A stretch of DNA of 64,000 nt from Ruminococcaceae bacterium AB4001 (GCA_000621765.1 JHXJ01000002.1:62001-126000); one strand, 5' to 3'; positions 55,901 through 64,000 are shown, counted from the first letter of the stretch. Program-made: numbers and translations. The notes: a model not told the origin generated them from the letters alone.

Positions 55901-58900
55901 GGAACGCTCCTTGTTAATTATGTTCCGACTTGGGATTGCGACTTTAACCCCTTAGCTTATGTTGAGATTGATGGTGAGCTCGTTGAGTCTGAAACTGGCT
56001 TTGAATTCGTTCCGGGAGAAGAATTGACATTTACGATCCATGCTCCTGAAGACAGAGAAGGCGTGGAACGTTGTGTTCAGATATTCTCAGATGACGGAGA
56101 ATACTACACATCAAATCTTCCTTTTGGAAGTGGCAATAATCTGGAAGTTGTGAATGATCAGTTTACGTTCACTCCGCCTGACAACAAGAATTACATTGTT
56201 ATTGTCGACTGGTCTGAATACGATTATTACCGTGGCGAGAAAAATCTCCTGCTGATTGAGACAGAAGACTGCGGTAACGGCCAGACAAGAGTTGACAAAG
56301 AAGATTTCAACATCGTTAATCCTGGAAATGAGAATTACTATAAACACATTGTTCCTTCTTTCAACTTAAGTGAAGAAAACCCTGCGCGTGTATATTTTGA
56401 TGCAGGAAAGGATGTTGAGCTTACGGTTGTAAACCTGCAGATTAATGATGAACCGATGGTAACTTATGTTCCAGAATGGTCTGAATGGTATGCTGATGCG
56501 AATCTGATGAGTGAGGATCCTCATTTTGAATTGATAAATGGTACATGGACATACAAGATCACTGAACCGAATAATGAGAAGTGTGTCTATAAGTTTATTG
56601 TCGATTATGTAGTCCCGGAAAAACCTGAGACTGGAAATATTACCGTCAACTCCGGAGATATTAACGTTCAGTATGCTTTTGTTAAAGACGGCGTTCAGGG
56701 CAATTTCATTGATCTTGACGATAAGCTCGTTCTTGAATCGGAAGATGCAGCTGACAAGATCGTCCTTAAGTTCCTGCCTTCAGCAGGCCAGACACTTCCT
56801 TCTTTAAGAATTCAGAGGACCATCATGGGTGCGATTATGAATCCGCAGATCGTACAAGTGAACTCTGACAACACAGTAGTGCTCGAGAAGGGAGATTATT
56901 ACTGGGGAACATGGACCGTCGATTTTGCTGACGGCAGCAAGATATTGCCCTATGAATTCATGATCAAGGCTGTCGGCTCAGAAGATTATGATCCGCTCGC
57001 AGACTATAAGAAGGATGTTATCTATGGATATGCCGAAGACTATGTTATCGAACTCGATTTCGGCGATGAGACTCCGTATATGGTAGTTGTTTACCCTAAT
57101 TGGGGTGATGCGATTACTCTTGAAGCACAGTCAGACGGAAAGTATTACTATGCTCCTTATATGCTGGAAGGATTCCTTATCAAGGTCTATGAGGATTATG
57201 ATGCATACGAATTCGATTCTGTCTGTGCCGGTGAAGGCGAGACGGAGTTCATGTTCAATATGTTCTTTGAAGGATATCCTGAGAACACGATCCCTTCGAG
57301 CAAGATCTCCATGCTGTCGCCCTTAAAGAATACGGCTTTTTCAGAAGACGGTTCCAAGGTCAAAGTCGTTGTAAGCGATGATCTCGACGCATTCAGCTGG
57401 AAGATAACTCTGGGTGATGAAGCATTTAACTATGTCGTAATGCTCAACGGCCGTGACATAACCGGACAGGTAGTAAGCAACGATGGTATCCTGACTGTCG
57501 AGAAGTCTGTCTTTGAAGATGATATGGACCTCTCTATCACGGTCAATTACCGTAAGACTTTTGAGATTACTTCCGAGTACAACGAAGGCGGCTCTGTTTC
57601 AGTGCCGGCGACAGCCAAGGAAGGAAAAACGGTTACCGTAAATGCGACTGCTTTTGACGGCTACGTTGTCGACAGCATCAAGGTCAATAACGAAGTTATC
57701 AGCGGTAATGAATTCGTTATGCCTTCAGAAAACGTAAAGGTTGAAGTTGTTTTCAGAAGACTCCAGTATACGGTTACGTTAAATGAAGTATTCAACGGAA
57801 CTGCTTCCGTATCTGCAACTTCTGCAAAACCCGGTGATGAGATCGTAATCACATATGCTCCTGCTGAAGGTTATGAGCTTGATGAAGTTAATGTCGTAGG
57901 CGCAGAGTTGGTTGGAAACAAGTTCACGATGCCTGCAGCAGACGTAATCGTAACGATTACCTTCAAGAAGGCAGATTACAGCGTCAGCCTCAGTCAGGGC
58001 ATAAAGAACTGTGAGGCAACACTCTCAAAGACAACGGCAAACTACGGTGATGAGATAACAGTTGATATTGTTCCGGCTGAGGGATACAAGGTTCTTGGCA
58101 TCAAGGTGAACGGTGCAGCAATCAATGACACGAAGTTCACGATGCCTGCTGAGGATGTCACTGTAGATGTAATCTTACAGAAGATCGATTACAGAATCAG
58201 CGTTAGCGATACGGTCGGTGGAACTGTAAGTGTTGCAGAAACCTCTAATTACGGAGATGAGATCACGATCACTGTTACTCCGGACGAAGGCTACGAACTC
58301 GATACTCTCAAGGTAAACGGCGAGACAATTTCCGGCAATAAGTTCACGATGCCAGCAGCAGATGTAACGGTTGAAGTTACATTCAAGAAGACAGAGACAG
58401 TTAAGAACGGCTGGGTCCTTGAAAACGGAGTTTACTATTTCTACAAGAATGGCGAACTTGCAAAGGGCTGGATCAAGGATGGCAACAGCTGGTATTACAT
58501 GGACCAGAGTAACGGTGCCATGATAACCGGCTGGAAGCAGATCGGCGGAGTATGGTACTATTTCGCATCCTCCGGCGCAATGATCACGGGCTGGCGTCAG
58601 ATAGGCGGTGCGTGGTATTACTTTGACAACAGCGGAGCAATGGCGACCGGCTGGAAGTCCGTAGGCGGCAAGTGGTACTACTTCAATAACGGCGGCGCAA
58701 TGGTAACCGGCTGGAAGTCTATCGGCGGAGTCTGGTATTTCTTTGGCAGCTCAGGCGCAATGACAACAGGATGGGCTGCAAGCGGCGGCAAGTGGTATTA
58801 CTTTGCAAGCTCAGGAGCTATGGTAACAGGCTGGATCGAGCTTGGCGGTAAGTGGTATTACTTAAAGTCAGACGGCTCGATGGCATCCGATGAGTATTGT

Positions 58901-59080
58901 GGCGGCTATTACCTGAACGAAGACGGAACCTGGACAAAAACGGCCAAAGCCGATTGGAAGAAGGACAGCGTCGGCTGGTACTATCAGGATACGACCGGAT
59001 GGTATGCAAAGAACGAGAAGATCAAGATCGACGGCAAGGTCTATGACTTCAATGCAGCTGGATACTGCACAAATCCTTGA
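52925..59080 (+). CDS. Giant secreted surface protein with duplicated modules, B-repeats and wall-binding repeats
   Basis: 2051 aa, AAGGAGG before the ATG. Signal peptide (TFATVLAMVLIVGFLPL). A ~480-residue module occurs at ~34-515 and ~516-990 (VYYIY...GGTY...KLSGTGKVVT...EGVTL...GTLNIEG...NTLIV), where the beta-rich, short-step pattern suggests a solenoid. Each ends in a W-S-E-F-D core, and a third core follows near residue 1095. Four ~70-residue B-repeat-like domains (1545-1824, each ending F-x-MP-x-x-x-V) precede about nine WYYF wall-binding repeats and the end KIDGKVYDFNAAGYCTNP. The last ~200 residues closely match the 1844-aa protein. No enzyme motif seen; adhesion inferred. Confidence 0.85.
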   Translation: MSNSLKRTFATVLAMVLIVGFLPLKALVRADVSEVYYIYTEDGSSEKKVGTELPSGAEKVCVYVAGGTYDLQEDDENVWVSGGTVNASFDEVWNNYGKFKLAGTGKVVTDGITLKTNENIRPAYDGEINYEDLYDYFYNHGWHYVTEFTSDFVYSTEEVNTFDEIVIPEGVTLTIAPYEDENGDLNGTTLIALFMSVYGTLNIEGVSEGMIGLNTLIVGDHAGAEVKPGGKVTGGPGACIDLSDPANSFANLPVYRYDDNNNIVEIPSDEAERLIYDTIEEKWIESNMLDAVGFYRARYGIFVEDENNLWSGDKPVFSYKYYSYSEDEELEFTVEVPSAREGIIPKITIISNNGCKSEKPELTANGNIYTFTYVPNDLKGFTIDIDWSEFDSVYSDDDYFVLEIDSDRKIGYDVEPYYEIFTDPGDGYHKKVRIDKDDLTAGVVVSITPEQGYDLRSFDFGWQEYSVENALSNFDGFSKTANGYELVLNNDNVNGEPTWLSLFFYGEFQHNVSLPENVYYIYEYSEIQAGSQIGIGKEIPADAYELGKYVDGGTYKVSKYDSVILANNANVYATVNQVMGYDIKLSGTGKVVTNCFTVTSDLDSYEGNLNGEAIYDYFYSNVYTTTTEITSDWCLDFTCYYDFDNLVIDEGVTLYLCTYKSKDYLSGSELSVNSIVVNGTLDIEGLSNGMTSQNTLIVKGDGSLSVGDNGVIAGYDGSCINPYYGSVFHNFDTYRFNEYGFNLIPYDKPQKVKFDSVSGKWMLAQNEDANYYFKATYDSFESGKLILLNGNKIGSDEYWSYEADEEMEFSITLPKERAGCTPQVKIVEYGVFYNYPVLTTEDGNVFTFSFTPEYMEGFHIYITWSEFDVVVLHGGEEFIIDLELFGSLDYEVSHEGTVYEEPNKPTHMKMIYDLDILDEGLTYVITPGEDHYISDIYIGEGHYSSDMIENIDGFSLDGNVLTITYNADNLPYDWMYLKIYADDADNSQETETGTLLVNYVPTWDCDFNPLAYVEIDGELVESETGFEFVPGEELTFTIHAPEDREGVERCVQIFSDDGEYYTSNLPFGSGNNLEVVNDQFTFTPPDNKNYIVIVDWSEYDYYRGEKNLLLIETEDCGNGQTRVDKEDFNIVNPGNENYYKHIVPSFNLSEENPARVYFDAGKDVELTVVNLQINDEPMVTYVPEWSEWYADANLMSEDPHFELINGTWTYKITEPNNEKCVYKFIVDYVVPEKPETGNITVNSGDINVQYAFVKDGVQGNFIDLDDKLVLESEDAADKIVLKFLPSAGQTLPSLRIQRTIMGAIMNPQIVQVNSDNTVVLEKGDYYWGTWTVDFADGSKILPYEFMIKAVGSEDYDPLADYKKDVIYGYAEDYVIELDFGDETPYMVVVYPNWGDAITLEAQSDGKYYYAPYMLEGFLIKVYEDYDAYEFDSVCAGEGETEFMFNMFFEGYPENTIPSSKISMLSPLKNTAFSEDGSKVKVVVSDDLDAFSWKITLGDEAFNYVVMLNGRDITGQVVSNDGILTVEKSVFEDDMDLSITVNYRKTFEITSEYNEGGSVSVPATAKEGKTVTVNATAFDGYVVDSIKVNNEVISGNEFVMPSENVKVEVVFRRLQYTVTLNEVFNGTASVSATSAKPGDEIVITYAPAEGYELDEVNVVGAELVGNKFTMPAADVIVTITFKKADYSVSLSQGIKNCEATLSKTTANYGDEITVDIVPAEGYKVLGIKVNGAAINDTKFTMPAEDVTVDVILQKIDYRISVSDTVGGTVSVAETSNYGDEITITVTPDEGYELDTLKVNGETISGNKFTMPAADVTVEVTFKKTETVKNGWVLENGVYYFYKNGELAKGWIKDGNSWYYMDQSNGAMITGWKQIGGVWYYFASSGAMITGWRQIGGAWYYFDNSGAMATGWKSVGGKWYYFNNGGAMVTGWKSIGGVWYFFGSSGAMTTGWAASGGKWYYFASSGAMVTGWIELGGKWYYLKSDGSMASDEYCGGYYLNEDGTWTKTAKADWKKDSVGWYYQDTTGWYAKNEKIKIDGKVYDFNAAGYCTNP
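57557..58390 (+). repeat. Four tandem B-repeat-like domains
   Basis: Four units of ~210 bases, each coding GG.V.V....GDEITI...AEGY.LD.IKVNG..I.GN.FTMPA.DVTVEV.FKK, the InlB B-repeat/bacterial Ig-like pattern often acting as a stalk. Confidence 0.85.
58405..59080 (+). repeat. C-terminal wall-binding repeats of the 2051-aa protein
   Basis: About nine GWKSIGGxWYYFxSSGAMxT units with high base-level identity to each other and to 49282-49893. Confidence 0.88.
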
Positions 59081-59106
59081 TCCGTTAAGTAAATGATTAA
59101 TCTATT

Positions 59107-59142
59107 GGGGGGCTGTTTCGGAAACGGGACAGCCCCTGTTTT
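59107..59142 (+). terminator. Terminator after the 52925 gene
   Basis: ggggctgt / acagcccc stem with inner gtttc / gaaac alternative, then tgttttt. Confidence 0.88.
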
Positions 59143-59174
59143 TCCTTATAATGGGCCAGTCTTTTTTATTTATC

Positions 59175-59202
59175 TTGCGTAAAAGTACCGATAATATATA
59201 AT
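59175..59202 (+). promoter_or_regulatory. Promoter of the cysteine desulfurase operon
   Basis: TTGCGT, 16 bases, TATAAT, 47 bases before the ATG. Confidence 0.65.
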
Positions 59203-59248
59203 ACTGTCGTTATTTTGCGGAATTATGCTCAAAATCTGAAAGGCAGTC

Positions 59249-60388
59249 ATGATCTATTTCGATAACAGCGCAACGACATTTGTTTCTGAAGGCGTAAGAA
59301 ACCGGATACAGGAACTTACAGCTGATGAGTTCTCCGCCAATCCAGGAGCTCTTCATAAGCTCGGATTAAAGGCGTTTGAGATATACGACGGTATCAGGAA
59401 AGATACCGCATCTCTTTTGGGTGCAAAGCCTGAGGAGATATTTTTCACTTCCTGCGCGACAGAGAGCGCCAATACTGCCATCAAAGGTTATATGAGCCGT
59501 AATAAGAGGGCGGGTAATGCCGTTATCTCGACCAGGACTGAACATAAGGCAACGCTGGAGTGCCTGGATTATCTTGCTAAGGCTGGATATGAGATCAGAT
59601 ATGTTAAAGTCGGTCCTGACGGTAAGCCGCTTATCGAGAGTCTTGAGGAAGAACTCGGTAAGGGCAGTGTCGCTCTGGCTTGTTTTACTCTGGTTAATAA
59701 TGAGACCGGTTCCGTGCTTCCTTTTGAGAGCATCCGCAAGACCATAAAGGCAGTTTCGCCTGAGACATGTATTTATCTTGATTGCGTTCAGGCTTTAGGA
59801 AAGATGCAGGTCAACATGTCTTCGCTTGGTGCGGATATGTGTTCTTTCTCAGGTCACAAGATCCATTCGATAAAGGGTAATGGTGTCTTATACGTCCGTA
59901 AGGGTGTCAGGATCGATCCTCTGATCCTTGGCGGCGGACAGCAGGATAACATGCGCTCCGGTACTCAGAGTCCTGTCCTTGCCGGAGCTTTCCTTGAGGC
60001 ATTAAAAGAGGTTTCTGAAGGAATAGAGGAGGCGCGTGTTAAAGTTGCGGAGATCAACTCATACCTTCGCAGGGAACTTGCTGCAAGGGATGCTCTGATA
60101 CTTTCTCCTGAGGATGCGCTACCGTATGTCCTCAATGTGTCTTTCAAGGGTTTCGAATCAGAGACGATGCTGCATTGTCTTGAGATCTACGATATTTATG
60201 TTTCCACTGTTTCTGCATGTTCTGCAAAACAGAAGAAGGTATCATATGTTCTTTTGGAAATGGGAACAGATAGGAAGATAGCCGCAAATGCCGTAAGACT
60301 CAGCTTTTCGAGAAATAACACTATGGCTGAAGCTGAAGAGTTTATCAGGCGAGTTGACGAGATATACGAACAATTTCTGATTAAGTGA
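59249..60388 (+). CDS. Cysteine desulfurase (NifS/IscS type)
   Basis: 379 aa PLP enzyme that moves sulfur from cysteine to a persulfide. Marks are DNSATTFVS at the start, TRTEHKATLECL, CVQALGKMQV, the PLP lysine in SFSGHKIHSIKGNG and the reactive cysteine in VSTVSACSAKQKK. thiI follows 11 bases later, so this is the dedicated sulfur donor for 4-thiouridine or thiamine thiazole (NifZ-like role in Bacillus). AAAGGCAG precedes the ATG. Confidence 0.94.
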   Translation: MIYFDNSATTFVSEGVRNRIQELTADEFSANPGALHKLGLKAFEIYDGIRKDTASLLGAKPEEIFFTSCATESANTAIKGYMSRNKRAGNAVISTRTEHKATLECLDYLAKAGYEIRYVKVGPDGKPLIESLEEELGKGSVALACFTLVNNETGSVLPFESIRKTIKAVSPETCIYLDCVQALGKMQVNMSSLGADMCSFSGHKIHSIKGNGVLYVRKGVRIDPLILGGGQQDNMRSGTQSPVLAGAFLEALKEVSEGIEEARVKVAEINSYLRRELAARDALILSPEDALPYVLNVSFKGFESETMLHCLEIYDIYVSTVSACSAKQKKVSYVLLEMGTDRKIAANAVRLSFSRNNTMAEAEEFIRRVDEIYEQFLIK

Positions 60389-60399
60389 GGGAATAAGTT

Positions 60400-61602
60400 A
60401 TGGCAAATGTCCTTTTGGCAAGAATGGGTGAAGTCACCCTTAAAGGACTCAACAGGGGTTCTTTTGAGATTCAGTTGAAGAGTAATCTCAAGTACAGGTT
60501 GAAGAGATTCGGAAACCTGAAGATATATCAGAGCCAGAGCAGGATCTGGATCGAACCTAAGGAAGAGGATAATCCGAATTTCCGCAGTATGGCAGATGCT
60601 GAAGCCATTATGAAGGCGGTCTGCCAGGTGTTCGGTATCGTATCTGTCAGCCTTGCAAGGAAGTTTGAAGGTGATTTCGAATCGATCAAGGAGAATGCCG
60701 TTGAATGCGTAAGGGAGCTCCTCGGGCAGAATCCTGAATATACAACATTCAAGGTCGAGAGCAAACGAGGGAACAAGACATTCCCCATGACTTCTCCAGT
60801 AATTTGCGATGAGCTCGGCGGACATATCCTGGATACGTTCCCGGAACTTAAGGTAAAGGTCAAGAATCCTGATTTCATCTTAAACGTCGAGATAAGAGAG
60901 TCCAATTATGTATATTCGGGCAAGATGATGGCTCACAGAGGTCTTCCTGTCGGAACATGCGCAAAGGGTATGCTCCTTTTGTCCGGAGGTATCGACAGCC
61001 CTGTTGCCGGTTTCATGATGGCTTCACGCGGTATGCCTCTTGATGCGGTATATTTTCACTCTTATCCGTATACGAGCGACCTTGCCAAGCAGAAGGTCAT
61101 CGATCTTGCGAAGATCGTGTCTGGTTATTCCGGCAGAATGACTCTCCACGTAGTTAATTTTACACAGATACAACTCGATCTCTATAAGCACTCTCCTCAG
61201 GATATGCTTACGGTTACGATGCGCCGTGTAATGCTCCAGATAGCAGAGCGCCTCGCGCTGAAGAACGACTGCAAGTGCCTCATCACGGGCGAGAGCTTAG
61301 GACAGGTAGCATCCCAGACCATGGAAGCTATCGCAGCTACAAACGAAGTCGTAAAGATGCCTATCTTGAGGCCTCTCATCGGATTGGACAAGCAGGCGAC
61401 ATGCGATATCTCGCGTGATATCGGCGCTTTTGAGACATCTATACTTCCTTATGAGGATTGCTGTACTGTTTTTGTTGCAAAACATCCAAAGACACATCCC
61501 CATCCTGAGGATATAATCGAAGCAGAGAAAGATCTCGATATCGAAGAGCTTGTTGAAGCAGGCGTGCTCGGCACGGAAGATATCGTAATCGATCCGTTCT
61601 GA
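60400..61602 (+). CDS. thiI: tRNA 4-thiouridine synthase ThiI
   Basis: 400 aa, lacking the C-terminal rhodanese domain of the E. coli form, as usual in Firmicutes. Ferredoxin-like and THUMP domains (~1-165) lead to the PP-loop SGGIDSPVAG near residue 195, then CLITGESLGQVASQTMEA and the conserved YEDCCTVFVAKHPKTHP. It thiolates U8 of tRNA with sulfur from the adjacent desulfurase. Confidence 0.95.
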   Translation: MANVLLARMGEVTLKGLNRGSFEIQLKSNLKYRLKRFGNLKIYQSQSRIWIEPKEEDNPNFRSMADAEAIMKAVCQVFGIVSVSLARKFEGDFESIKENAVECVRELLGQNPEYTTFKVESKRGNKTFPMTSPVICDELGGHILDTFPELKVKVKNPDFILNVEIRESNYVYSGKMMAHRGLPVGTCAKGMLLLSGGIDSPVAGFMMASRGMPLDAVYFHSYPYTSDLAKQKVIDLAKIVSGYSGRMTLHVVNFTQIQLDLYKHSPQDMLTVTMRRVMLQIAERLALKNDCKCLITGESLGQVASQTMEAIAATNEVVKMPILRPLIGLDKQATCDISRDIGAFETSILPYEDCCTVFVAKHPKTHPHPEDIIEAEKDLDIEELVEAGVLGTEDIVIDPF

Positions 61603-61619
61603 TAAAGCAGGAGGCAGAC

Positions 61620-62648
61620 TTGAGAATAGGAAAGCTAACAGATGAGCAGCTTGAGTCTCTTGTACTGTCGAGACTGCCCCAATTATCCAGCAAGACGCTT
61701 TCAGGCGCCGGGATAGGTGCCGATTGTGCCTGGCTCAAGACGGGCGACAATCTTCTGGTCACATCTTCTGACCCCATTACTGCAGGCGGAAGTGAGTCCG
61801 GTACGCTGGCTATACACGTTTCCTGTAATGACATCGCTGCCTGCGGAGTTCAGCCTACGGGTATCCTTATAGTTATCATTGCTCCGCCGTCTGCAACGGA
61901 AGAAGAGATAATCTCGATCGTAGACCAGGCCAGCCGTGAAGCAGGAAAACTCGGCGTCGATATCGTCGGCGGACATACCGAAGTCTCTGACTGCGTCAAC
62001 CGTTTCGTCGTCATATCAACGGCTTTCGGAGTTGTGGAGAAGGGAAGCCCGGTACCGCTCGGTCATGCCTTACCCGGAGACAAACTCCTTATTACCAAGA
62101 CAGCAGCGATCGAGGGAAGCTTTATTGCCGCTAATGAGCATTCGGATAAGCTCAAAGGAAAGATCTCCGATGAGTACATTGAAGAAGCCAGAACGTACGG
62201 TAAATACATTTCAGTCGTTAAGGAAGGTACGATACTGGGACCTTTGAAGTCCTTATCAAGCGATGTGTCTTTTGGAGGATTCCCGAGATCTGCCGTTAAC
62301 CTCATGCATGATGTCACTGAGGGCGGCGTTGAAGGTGCTGCTTTTGAGATGGCTGATTTCTCAAAAGTTGGTGTTACGCTCGACCAGCGTCTCGTGCCTT
62401 TTACGGACTGCTCTAGAGCGATCTGCGAGGTTTTGGGCCTTGATCCTTTCAGGCTGATCTCCTCCGGCGCATTGATGATCGCTTCATCTGAGCCTGACCG
62501 TGTAATCGAAGCTTTGGCTACCGAGGGCATCAAGGCTACAGTAATCGGAGAGTTCACAGAGCTTTCCGAGGGTACGAAAACTATCGGATTAGACGGCACA
62601 ATCAAACAAATGCCGGCCCCTTCAGCAGACGAAATATATAAAATTTAA
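61620..62648 (+). CDS. AIR synthase-related (HypE-like) protein
   Basis: 342 aa, TTG start 5 bases after AGGAGG. PurM/HypE/ThiL-type fold: GAGIGADCAWL, the Mg-ATP SSDPITAG, IHVSCNDIAACGVQPTGILI, DIVGGHTEVSD and MHDVTEGGVEGAAFEMA. It lacks the C-terminal cyanate-handling cysteine of true HypE. Placement after the desulfurase and thiI suggests a phosphotransfer or sulfur/thiamine-linked role, but no hydrogenase genes are seen. Family sure, reaction not. Confidence 0.85.
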   Translation: MRIGKLTDEQLESLVLSRLPQLSSKTLSGAGIGADCAWLKTGDNLLVTSSDPITAGGSESGTLAIHVSCNDIAACGVQPTGILIVIIAPPSATEEEIISIVDQASREAGKLGVDIVGGHTEVSDCVNRFVVISTAFGVVEKGSPVPLGHALPGDKLLITKTAAIEGSFIAANEHSDKLKGKISDEYIEEARTYGKYISVVKEGTILGPLKSLSSDVSFGGFPRSAVNLMHDVTEGGVEGAAFEMADFSKVGVTLDQRLVPFTDCSRAICEVLGLDPFRLISSGALMIASSEPDRVIEALATEGIKATVIGEFTELSEGTKTIGLDGTIKQMPAPSADEIYKI

Positions 62649-62681
62649 TGAATCCTTTTTCGCTTGATTGAACAGTGTCCG

Positions 62682-62687
62682 TATAAT
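62682..62687 (+). promoter_or_regulatory. Candidate -10 of the glyA promoter
   Basis: TATAAT 43 bases before the glyA ATG; -35 weak (TTCGCT at 17 bases). Confidence 0.45.
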
Positions 62688-62730
62688 AAAATATAGCGCG
62701 TGAATTATTATTCCAGGAGGAATTTGATAT

Positions 62731-63972
62731 ATGTACGACCACATTAAGGCTGAAGATTCTGAAGTCTATTCTGCAATTATGCAGGAGATCGGACGTCAGA
62801 GAAACAAGATCGAGCTTATCGCATCTGAGAACATGGTTTCTGAGGCAGTTTTAGAAGCTGCAGGTTCTCCTTTGACAAACAAGTACGCTGAGGGTTATCC
62901 GGGAAAGCGTTATTACGGCGGATGCGAGTATGTGGACATCGTTGAGCAGCTCGCAATCGACAGAGCTAAGCAGCTCTTCGGCGCTGAACACGTTAACGTA
63001 CAGCCTCACTCCGGTGCACAGGCTAACACGGCAGTTTACTTTGCTATCCTCGAACCCGGCGATACGATCCTTGGTCTTGACCTTTCTCACGGTGGTCACC
63101 TTACACACGGTATGAAGATCAACGTTTCCGGCAGAACATATCATTCCGAGTTCTACCAGGTAGACGAGAAGACACAGATGCTCGACTACGAGGCAATCAG
63201 AGCTAAGGCTCTCGAGTGCAAGCCTAAGGTTATCGTAGCTGGTGCTTCAGCTTATCCGAGAATCATTGATTTCAAAAAGTTCAGAGAGATCGCTGACGAA
63301 GTTGGCGCTTATCTCTTCGTAGATATGGCTCACATCGCTGGCCTCGTTGCTGCAGGACTTCACCCCAATCCGGTTCCGTATGCAGATTTCGTTACAACAA
63401 CAACTCACAAGACACTGAGAGGACCCCGTGGCGGTATCATCATGTGCAAAGAGGAATACGCTAAGAAGATCAATTCCGCAGTATTCCCCGGACAGCAGGG
63501 CGGCCCCCTCATGCACATCATCGCTGCTAAGGCTGTTGCTTTCAAGGAAGCACTTTCTCCTGAGTTCAGAGCTTATGCAGAGCAGATCATTAAGAATGCT
63601 AAGGCAATGAGCGAAGCGCTCCTCGCAAGAGGCGTCAACCTCGTTTCCGGCGGTACAGACAATCACCTCATGCTCATTGACTTAAGAGGCACAGGCGTTA
63701 CAGGCGCTATGCTCCAGGAGCGTCTTGACGATGTAAACATCACAGCTAACAAGAATACGATTCCTTTCGATCCCGAGAAGCCGACAGTAACATCCGGCGT
63801 ACGTGTTGGTACACCTGCTGCTACAGCCAGAGGTTTTAAGGAAGAGGACTTCGTTGAAGTTGCAAACATCATTGCTGACTGCATCTTCGACTACGAGAGC
63901 AAGAAGGAAGATTCTATCAAGAGAGTTAAGGCTCTTACTGATAAGTATCCCGTATATCCGGATATCGTATAA
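62731..63972 (+). CDS. glyA: Serine hydroxymethyltransferase
   Basis: 413 aa, complete. PLP enzyme interconverting serine and glycine with tetrahydrofolate, the main one-carbon source. Marks are [59 protein letters not shown] and the PLP lysine in [24 protein letters not shown] precedes the ATG. Codon use is strongly biased, like gdhA, suggesting high expression. It has its own promoter after the AIR-synthase gene. Confidence 0.97.
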   Translation: MYDHIKAEDSEVYSAIMQEIGRQRNKIELIASENMVSEAVLEAAGSPLTNKYAEGYPGKRYYGGCEYVDIVEQLAIDRAKQLFGAEHVNVQPHSGAQANTAVYFAILEPGDTILGLDLSHGGHLTHGMKINVSGRTYHSEFYQVDEKTQMLDYEAIRAKALECKPKVIVAGASAYPRIIDFKKFREIADEVGAYLFVDMAHIAGLVAAGLHPNPVPYADFVTTTTHKTLRGPRGGIIMCKEEYAKKINSAVFPGQQGGPLMHIIAAKAVAFKEALSPEFRAYAEQIIKNAKAMSEALLARGVNLVSGGTDNHLMLIDLRGTGVTGAMLQERLDDVNITANKNTIPFDPEKPTVTSGVRVGTPAATARGFKEEDFVEVANIIADCIFDYESKKEDSIKRVKALTDKYPVYPDIV

Positions 63973-64000
63973 TTCCAGGCGTTAAGCTTGAAGCTCCTGA

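Overview
The window looks like chromosomal DNA of a Gram-positive, anaerobe-type Bacillota (class Clostridia). The support is gene order and content: miaB-mutS-mutL-miaA beside lexA, asp23-amaP-DUF2273 next to nusB-xseA-xseB-ispA-dxs-nadK-argR-recN, rny/ymdB, and phoH-pgpH-ybeY-era-recO. Other pointers are a non-mevalonate isoprenoid gene (dxs), LCP-type wall assembly, a cytoplasmic GH10 xylanase and several secreted proteins with clostridial/choline-binding-like wall-binding repeats. A fibre-degrading gut or rumen habitat is plausible but inferred. I cannot name the genus.

Layout: 0-1 kb, 5' part of a D-Ala-D-Ala carboxypeptidase (minus). 1.1-8.2 kb, tRNA modification and mismatch-repair operon. 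8.5-10.5 kb, lexA with a LexA-box-like operator and two divergent uncharacterised genes. 10.7-12.0 kb, glutamate dehydrogenase. 12.2-15.3 kb, an LCP ligase followed by an unusual membrane protein whose N-terminus resembles a catalytically dead PP2C phosphatase and whose C-terminus is a Gly/Asn heptad tract. 15.4-18.1 kb, aspartokinase, YqeG phosphatase, EF-P. 18.2-27.2 kb, the Asp23 envelope-stress genes run into the nusB-to-recN housekeeping operon (tlyA is absent). 27.2-29.5 kb, a lipoprotein and an RluA-type pseudouridine synthase. 29.6-36.0 kb, rny, a wall-binding-repeat gene wedged in reverse before ymdB, then lspA, rluD and phoH. 36.0-40.4 kb, pgpH, a fused ybeY-era gene and recO. 40.4-44.0 kb, xylanase and a nuclease-XPD helicase fusion. 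44.1-59.1 kb, tRNA-Leu(CAG) followed by an accessory surface block with two giant secreted proteins (1844 and 2051 aa), two smaller paralogues and a decayed acetyltransferase fragment. 59.2-64.0 kb, cysteine desulfurase, thiI, an AIR-synthase-like gene and glyA.

The most unusual content is (i) the continuous YbeY-Era fusion, joining two 16S rRNA maturation factors; (ii) the pseudo-PP2C/SH3b/Gly-rich protein coupled to an LCP gene; and (iii) the surface-protein family, in which five proteins share a terminal IDGK...CTNP-type cap and the two giants share an unnamed repeated module marked by a W-S/N-x-x-D core. Several genes use TTG or GTG starts. Where a start differs from the longest reading frame, the choice rests on the Shine-Dalgarno position. 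No insertion sequence, prophage, CRISPR array or riboswitch could be supported.
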